This document shows, piece after piece, positions 38,265 through 42,325 of a stretch of DNA of 42,325 nucleotides; position 1 is the stretch's first letter; each line of letters starts with the position of its first letter. The notes below the pieces were generated by a model, which saw only the letters and a list, made by a program, of their open reading frames with translations, was not told the DNA's origin and ran no database searches. The stretch spans positions 1-42,325 of the forward strand of contig NZ_VUKA01000017.1 of assembly GCF_008386565.1 (NCBI RefSeq), in the 5' to 3' direction. Source of the DNA: Teichococcus oryzae (GTDB taxonomy: Bacteria > Pseudomonadota > Alphaproteobacteria > Acetobacterales > Acetobacteraceae). The position numbers and the translations under genes are program-made.

Positions 38265-38654
38265 TCAATGGCAAGCCAGCACCCGCAGGTCATAGACCGG
38301 GTGTTCCAGCATGGCGATGCCGGGCGCGTTGGCGAACATCCAGCCGCTGAACACCGGCTCGCCTTCCGCCTTGTTGCGCACATCCGTCACCTGCAGCCAG
38401 GCGGCGGCATCCGGCACTTCCTCCGGCGGGCGGGCGTTGCAGGCGCGCAGGGTGATGCGCAGCGTGCCAAAGGCCGTGATCCGGTTCAGCGGCGCTTCCA
38501 GCAGGGTGACGCGCGCCGTCACCTTGTCCAGCGCCTGCAGGGAGGCGGTGCGCTGCGGCACCCAGCCCGGATCCTGCTGCGCCGAGGCGGACGGGACGAC
38601 GGACAGCAGGGCCAGGCCCAGCAGGGCGGCCGGGAGCGGCATGCGGCCCCGCAT
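38265..38654 (-). CDS. DUF2155 domain protein, exported
   Basis: The 129-residue protein has a Sec signal peptide (MRGRMPLPAALLGLALLSVV, cleavage near SASA-QQ). The mature part has LDKVTARVTLLEAPLNRITA, FGTLRITLRACNARPPEEVP and the family hallmark GEPVFSGWMFANAPGIAMLE, ending LRVLACH. The two cysteines may form a disulfide. DUF2155 proteins are conserved in alphaproteobacteria and often lie beside aat and NDUFA12 genes; their role is not established. The ATG shares one base with the stop of the preceding gene (TGATG). Confidence 0.9.
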   Translation of the reverse strand: MRGRMPLPAALLGLALLSVVPSASAQQDPGWVPQRTASLQALDKVTARVTLLEAPLNRITAFGTLRITLRACNARPPEEVPDAAAWLQVTDVRNKAEGEPVFSGWMFANAPGIAMLEHPVYDLRVLACH

Positions 38655-38875
38655 CAGGACGCGGCCCGGCGCGGGCTGGGCAGTTCGGCCACCATCTCGG
38701 CCAGGATGCGCCGCATGGCGGCCTCGTCCACGCCCATCAGCACGGCGTCCTCCAGAAGGTCGGTCAGGGTCTGGGCGGCCTCGGCATGGTTCTCGGCCAG
38801 CACCTTCAGCTTTTCCCGGCAGGCCACGGGCCGCCCATCGGCGCCGGGCCAGGTGGCGGGCGCCCGCAGGCTCAT
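38654..38875 (-). CDS. Conserved-looking 73-residue protein of unknown function
   Basis: This small cytoplasmic protein starts at ATG 38875, overlapping the mlaD stop as ATGA, and its TGA overlaps the DUF2155 ATG by one base. Such tight joints on both sides favour a real, co-translated gene. The sequence is mostly helical: REKLKVLAENHAEAAQTLTD, then LLEDAVLMGVDEAAMRRILA, then MVAELPSPRRAAS. It carries one cysteine and no signal or membrane segment. I do not recognise a family. Confidence 0.65.
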   Translation of the reverse strand: MSLRAPATWPGADGRPVACREKLKVLAENHAEAAQTLTDLLEDAVLMGVDEAAMRRILAEMVAELPSPRRAAS

Positions 38876-39426
38876 GGCCGGGCAGGAGCCGGGGACGGGG
38901 CGGCGGGCTGAGCCGGCGCCTCGGCCGCGCCGCTGTTCGGCTTGCTGTTCTGCGCGGTCAGCTCGGTCACCGAGAAGATGAAGCGCCCCAGCAGCGACTC
39001 CAGGCTCACGGCGGACTGGGTGATGGAGATCTCCCCCCCATCCTTCAGCATGGTGTCGGAGCCGCCCGGCACCAGCGCCACGTACTTGCCCCCCAGCAGG
39101 CTTTCCGAGGTGATCTCGGCCGAGCTGTCCTCGGGGATGTCGAGGCCCTGCTGCAGGTTCAGCCGCAGCACCGCGAGATAGGTGCGCGGGTCGATATGCT
39201 GCTCCACCACGCTGCCGACCTTCACCCCGCCGATGCGCACATCGGCGCCGGGCGCCAGCCCGTCGATCCGGTCGAAGCGTGCCGTCAGGTGGACGCCGGC
39301 GCCGCCGCCCAGGCTGCGCCCGGACTGGTTGATGGCAAAAATCAGGAAAAAGGCCGCAACGGCCAGGATCACCGCCCCCGTGATGATCTCGGCCCAGTTG
39401 CGGCCGCGCGCTGCCGAGGCCGCCAT
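38872..39426 (-). CDS. mlaD: MCE/MlaD family lipid transport protein
   Basis: The 184-residue inner-membrane protein has one N-terminal anchor (ITGAVILAVAAFFLIFAI, about residues 15-32). A single MCE domain follows (about residues 43-120: LTARFDRIDGLAPGADVRIG, LLGGKYVALVPGG), then a helix region and a proline/alanine-rich C-terminus. MlaD forms a hexameric ring that passes phospholipids between the two membranes with MlaFEB. No mlaE, mlaF, mlaB or mlaC is in the window, so its partners must be elsewhere. It shares a base with the upstream NDUFA12 stop (TGATG). Confidence 0.9.
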   Translation of the reverse strand: MAASAARGRNWAEIITGAVILAVAAFFLIFAINQSGRSLGGGAGVHLTARFDRIDGLAPGADVRIGGVKVGSVVEQHIDPRTYLAVLRLNLQQGLDIPEDSSAEITSESLLGGKYVALVPGGSDTMLKDGGEISITQSAVSLESLLGRFIFSVTELTAQNSKPNSGAAEAPAQPAAPSPAPARP

Positions 39427-39782
39427 CAGCTGCCCGGCGTCCAGGCTTCATAGTCGCCCGAGGTGGGCGGCCGGCGCTCGCCCTGGCCCTGATGCACGGA
39501 AGGGCGGTAGGCGAGGGCAGTGCCGGTGCGGTTCGGCCGGTGTTCCTGCTGCCAGGAATACAGCTTCTTCTCTGGCAGCGGCGCATCGGTCACGTGGTGC
39601 AGCCAGCAATGCCATTCGGGCGGCACGGTGGTCGGGTCGGGCTCCCCGGCATAGCGGACGAAGCGCCGCTTGCGGCCATAGCCCAGCCAGGACTTGCGGC
39701 TCTCGTAATAGGTGTTGCCGAAGCGATCGGTGCCGATCTTGCTGGCGCCGAAGCCAGTGGTCAGCCTTTGCAGAAAGGACAT
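39426..39782 (-). CDS. NADH:ubiquinone oxidoreductase subunit NDUFA12 family protein
   Basis: ATG 39782 (MSFLQRLTTGFGASKIGTDR) gives 118 residues. The family pattern is clear: FGNTYYESRKSWLGYGRKRR, FVRYAGEPDPTTVPPEWHCW and HHVTDAPLP. This is an accessory subunit of alphaproteobacterial and mitochondrial complex I on the matrix/cytoplasmic arm. The core nuo genes are not here, which is normal for this subunit. It opens the minus-strand unit with mlaD, the 73-residue gene and DUF2155. Confidence 0.94.
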   Translation of the reverse strand: MSFLQRLTTGFGASKIGTDRFGNTYYESRKSWLGYGRKRRFVRYAGEPDPTTVPPEWHCWLHHVTDAPLPEKKLYSWQQEHRPNRTGTALAYRPSVHQGQGERRPPTSGDYEAWTPGS

Positions 39783-39835
39783 GGGCGGTCGGTTTCCAAA
39801 CAGGCTTCGAGGAGACCCCCGGGCGCCCTTCCGGA

Positions 39836-39956
39836 GGGAACCCTTGTGGGAGATCCCTGGAAAGGTTCCCGGGCAGGAGCCCCGTTCCGGGGGGATGAGG
39901 CGCTGCGCCGGCTTCCTTCGCACATGCGGCGGCCGGGGGAAAGAGACGCCTCATCC
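39836..39956. repeat. Inverted repeats in the divergent NDUFA12/NrdJ-like gap
   Basis: The 256-base gap between divergent genes contains two inverted repeats. GGGAACC (39836-39842) pairs with GGTTCCC (39864-39870), with an inner GGGA/TCCC. GGATGAGGCG (39893-39902) pairs perfectly with CGCCTCATCC (39947-39956). An AT-rich patch, CCTTATATT (39960-39968), lies beside the second and may belong to a promoter on either strand. Since both flanking genes point away, these are more likely leader structures or operators than terminators. Confidence 0.45.
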
Positions 39957-40038
39957 ATACCTTATATTGCGGCTCCGGCAGGCGGGTTGCCACCCGATGT
40001 GGCTTTCGCCCGGCGCAGGCAAGAGGTAGCCTGGGCGC

Positions 40039-41565
40039 ATGGCACGCACCACCCGGCAGCACCCGATCTGGGACGGCATCGCTTTGCGTCGCACCCGCGC
40101 GGCGGCGGACCCTGATTCCGATCCGCGCCCGGTGGCGCTCCCCGCCACCTGGGACGAAGGCGCCGCCGCCGCCCTGGCATCGCTGGCGCCCGGCGATGGC
40201 CCGGTCGCCCTGCCGGCGCTGGCCGCCGCCTGGATCGGCCGGCTCCTGGCCAAGGGCCTGGAAACACGGCAGCTCGACCCGGTTCGCGCCCCCGCGCTGG
40301 AGGTGGCGCTGCATGGCCTTCTGGCGCAGCGCCGCGGCGCCCCCGGCGCCGCGACCTGGCGGGGGGAGGCGCGCGCTGAGCCGCGCTTCGTGCTGAACCT
40401 GCCCGCCTTCCTGGACGAGGCCGGCGGCTTCGACTCGGCGGCCTATGCCCGCGCGGTCGGCACCGCCGTGGAAGCGCTCGACATCCTGTGCGGCGGCAAG
40501 GCGGCCCGCCTGCGGGTCGGATTCGCCGATCTCGCCGGACTGCTGGCGGGGCTGGGCCTCGCCTACGACTCGGCGGAAGCCCGCAGCGTCGCCACCTGCC
40601 TCAGCGCCCTGACGCGCGGCGCCGCCGAATGCGCCAGCGCCCGCATCGCCGACCGGCTGGGCGCGCGCGAGCCCGCCGCGCTGCTTTGGCCGGCGCCGCC
40701 GGCGGATTGCGCCGTGCCCGGCCTCGCCGCGGCGGCCCGCCGGGCGCTGGACCTGGCCGGGGCCAGCCACGGGCTGCGCCACCAGGGCTGCTTCGCCCTG
40801 ACCCTGCCCGACGCGGCCGAGGCGCTGCTGGGCGCCGAAACCGGCGGGCTGGCTCCGGCCCAGGGAGCCACCCGCTTCGCGCATGACGTCGATGGGCGTG
40901 TGGCCGAAAGGCCGACCCGTGCCGCCCTGCGCGCCGGAGCCGAGGCCGCGCGCCTGCTGGCCCCGGTGGCCGAGGCCGCCCGCGCCGCCATGGAGGCGGC
41001 GGTCGCGCCCTATCTGCATGCCGCCAGCCCGGCCCCGCTGGCCCGGCCGCAGCCGGCCCGCCCCTTGCCGCCGCCACGCGCCGCCGCCGCCCGGACCCAG
41101 CTGTGGCGGGTGGTGGTGGGTGGCCAGCGCGTGACCTTGCAGGCCGCCGAGTCGGCGGAAGGAAGCCTGACCTCCATCGCCCTTTCGGTGGCCGGCCAGC
41201 GCGGCCCCGCCGAGATCATGCTGCAGGCGGTGAATATCGGCCTGGCGCGGGGCGTGCCGCTGTCCGACTATGTTTCCGCCTTCGCTTATGCGCAGGGCAG
41301 CATGGCCGGCGGCGCGGTGGGGCCGGTGGAGGGGGATGGCGATATCCTTTGCGCCACCTCCGTGCTGGACTGGGCGTTCCGCCGCCTCGCCCTGACCTAT
41401 CTTGGCCCCGCCGAGGCGCGCGCCCTTTGGCCCGATCCGCGGCTGGAGGATTGCACCGTCGAATCCGCCGGCGCGCCGAATGACCGGGGGCCGATGCTGC
41501 CGCTGCCCCTGCCGCAGCAGCCATCCCCCGCCGCCCGCCGCCGGTCCTTCCGGCTGGTCGGCTGA
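40039..41565 (+). CDS. Degenerate NrdJ-like protein (class II ribonucleotide reductase relative, TSCPD-type C-terminus)
   Basis: The 508-residue protein looks like a cut-down, probably non-catalytic paralogue of B12-dependent ribonucleotide reductase. Several pieces parallel the end of alphaproteobacterial NrdJ in order. Residues 1-35 resemble its start (IWDGIALRRTRAAADPDSDP). Near 117 is FVLNLPAFLDEAGGFDSAAY, and near 160 VGFADLAGLLAGLGLAYDSA followed by TCLSALTRGAAECASARIA. Near 244 is HGLRHQGCFALTL, and at 353-456 a TSCPD-type domain (VVVGGQRVTLQAAESAEGSL, GLARGVPLSDYVSAFAYAQG, ATSVLDWAFRRLALTYLG). The NPC/active-site cysteine region and the PTGTI phosphate loop of NrdJ are not visible; LPDAAEAL stands where APTGTIGL is expected. 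The reading frame is intact, so it is probably expressed. RidA follows after 19 bases. Its role is unknown. Confidence 0.8.
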   Translation: MARTTRQHPIWDGIALRRTRAAADPDSDPRPVALPATWDEGAAAALASLAPGDGPVALPALAAAWIGRLLAKGLETRQLDPVRAPALEVALHGLLAQRRGAPGAATWRGEARAEPRFVLNLPAFLDEAGGFDSAAYARAVGTAVEALDILCGGKAARLRVGFADLAGLLAGLGLAYDSAEARSVATCLSALTRGAAECASARIADRLGAREPAALLWPAPPADCAVPGLAAAARRALDLAGASHGLRHQGCFALTLPDAAEALLGAETGGLAPAQGATRFAHDVDGRVAERPTRAALRAGAEAARLLAPVAEAARAAMEAAVAPYLHAASPAPLARPQPARPLPPPRAAAARTQLWRVVVGGQRVTLQAAESAEGSLTSIALSVAGQRGPAEIMLQAVNIGLARGVPLSDYVSAFAYAQGSMAGGAVGPVEGDGDILCATSVLDWAFRRLALTYLGPAEARALWPDPRLEDCTVESAGAPNDRGPMLPLPLPQQPSPAARRRSFRLVG

Positions 41566-41584
41566 CATCCCAGGAGATTCCCGC

Positions 41585-42049
41585 ATGGCCGGACGCATCG
41601 AGGCCCGCCTCGCCGAGCTTGGCATCACCCTGCCCACCCCCGCCGCCCCGGTGGCCAATTACGTGCCCTTCGTGCTCAGCGGCGCGCTGGTGGTGGTGTC
41701 GGGCCAGGTGCCCATGCGGGATGGCAAGGTGGCCTATTCCGGCAAGCTCGGCAGCACGGTCAGCCAGGAGATCGGCCAGCAGGCGGCGCAGCTTTGCCTG
41801 GTGAACGTGCTGGCGCAGCTTAAGGCGGCGCTGGGTGACCTCGACCGGGTGAGGCGCGTGGTGCGGCTTGGCGGCTTCATCGCCTGCACGCCGGAATTCA
41901 CCGCCCATGCGGCGGTGATGAACGGGGCCTCCGACCTGGCGGTCGCGGTGTTTGGCGACCTTGGGCGGCATGCGCGCTCAACCATTGGCGTGCCTTCCCT
42001 GCCCATGGATGCCGCCGTCGAGGTGGAAGGGATGTTTGAATTCGCCTGA
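41585..42049 (+). CDS. RidA family protein (YjgF/YER057c)
   Basis: ATG 41585 with AGGAGA upstream gives 154 residues. This is longer than E. coli RidA (128) and typical of the longer Rid subgroup. Family segments are VANYVPFVLSGALVVVSGQV, EIGQQAAQLCLVNVLAQLKA and the C-terminal RSTIGVPSLPMDAAVEVEG. The arginine of RidA that holds the imine carboxylate corresponds to R131. RidA removes reactive enamine/imine intermediates from PLP enzymes. It is probably co-transcribed with the NrdJ-like gene. Confidence 0.92.
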   Translation: MAGRIEARLAELGITLPTPAAPVANYVPFVLSGALVVVSGQVPMRDGKVAYSGKLGSTVSQEIGQQAAQLCLVNVLAQLKAALGDLDRVRRVVRLGGFIACTPEFTAHAAVMNGASDLAVAVFGDLGRHARSTIGVPSLPMDAAVEVEGMFEFA

Positions 42050-42064
42050 TGGCGGCGTGCCGCT

Positions 42065-42082
42065 CCGCCACGCGCGTGGCGG
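42065..42082 (+). terminator. Perfect palindrome after RidA
   Basis: An 18-base perfect palindrome (CCGCCACG and its complement around CG) begins 16 bases after the RidA stop. It could form a terminator stem, although there is no T-run and the hairpin loop would consume the central bases. In the remaining ~165 bases before the next gene there is a perfect TTGACA at 42174-42179 but no matching -10 at normal spacing. Confidence 0.35.
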
Positions 42083-42247
42083 CGGCGGAAGGCCGCATCC
42101 GGAGATTGCGGGTGGCGGTGCGCATTGCAATTTTTCCGGTTCCGTAACGGACATGTTATGTTGCGGTAGCGAATTGACACGGCCTCGTGAGCTATGCCGC
42201 GGGACGAGCTGGGTATCGTCGGGCGACGATCCAGGAGGCCCCCGGAC

Positions 42248-42325
42248 ATGGAAGCGACGCGCAGCGCCCGGCCGCTGATTTCGGTTGTGGCGCCCTGCTA
42301 CAATGAGGAAGACGGGCTGCGGGAG
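42248..42325 (+). CDS. Family 2 glycosyltransferase, N-terminal fragment
   Basis: The first 26 codons (MEATRSARPLISVVAPCYNE, then EDGLRE) match the start of GT-A fold family 2 glycosyltransferases of the DPM1/DPG-synthase or undecaprenyl-phosphate sugar transferase type. VVAPCYNEED is the nucleotide-sugar-binding first strand and loop. The gene runs out of the window, so the substrate cannot be judged. CAGGAGG upstream (about 42231-42237) supports the start. Confidence 0.8.
   Translation, partial: MEATRSARPLISVVAPCYNEEDGLRE

Noticed and set aside
42174-42202. Promoter built on the perfect TTGACA at 42174-42179
   Set aside because: At 16-18 bases downstream there is only GC-rich sequence with no -10. 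TATG at 42193 would leave about 13 bases, which is too short.

Overview
The window is GC-rich, densely coded DNA from an alphaproteobacterium. The order tuf - S10/spc genes - secY - adk - rpsM-rpsK-rpoA-rplQ, the set aroQ-accB-accC ... aat ... DUF2155-mlaD-NDUFA12, an ornithine decarboxylase with a structured leader, and many GTG starts and ATGA/TGATG junctions all fit the Rhodospirillales/Acetobacterales. A Roseomonas-like member of the Acetobacteraceae is my best guess. That placement is inference from gene order and protein style; no database search was run. I see no tRNA, rRNA, CRISPR array, prophage or insertion sequence.

Layout. (1) 1-14218: end of tuf, then the long ribosomal operon from rpsJ to rplO, secY and adk. 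A gap with a hairpin and a candidate promoter precedes rpsM, rpsK, rpoA and rplQ, which end in a strong hairpin terminator. (2) 14327-20899: NAD kinase, then a complete five-gene dipeptide/oligopeptide ABC importer. (3) 20940-24689: a small lipoprotein, then on the minus strand ornithine/lysine decarboxylase followed by an Lrp/AsnC regulator, a small secreted protein and a glycine-zipper lipoprotein. The decarboxylase has a ~200-nt leader resembling the alphaproteobacterial speF motif. (4) 24884-29745: a BetT-like choline/betaine transporter, a 16-cysteine Csp-type copper storage protein, then aroQ, accB and accC. (5) 29892-34048: an MprF/LpiA lysyl-phosphatidylglycerol synthase/flippase overlapping a VirJ/AcvB-type hydrolase, a bipartite palindromic repeat, and aat. 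(6) 34127-38111, minus strand: otsB - GH15 glycosidase - otsA, all overlapping. (7) 38265-39782, minus strand: NDUFA12 - mlaD - a 73-residue unknown - DUF2155, in an overlapping chain. (8) 40039-42325: a 508-residue degenerate relative of class II ribonucleotide reductase (NrdJ), RidA, and the start of a family 2 glycosyltransferase.

How it fits together. The first third is core translation and secretion. Later, two accessory cassettes (lpiA-acvB and otsB-GH15-otsA) sit inside a set of core genes that usually lie close together in alphaproteobacteria. With BetT they suggest membrane-charge and osmotic-stress adaptation. The most unusual item is the NrdJ-like protein, which appears to keep the C-terminal half and TSCPD-type domain of a class II ribonucleotide reductase while lacking its catalytic motifs. 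I did not find a multi-gene system that I could confidently call undescribed.
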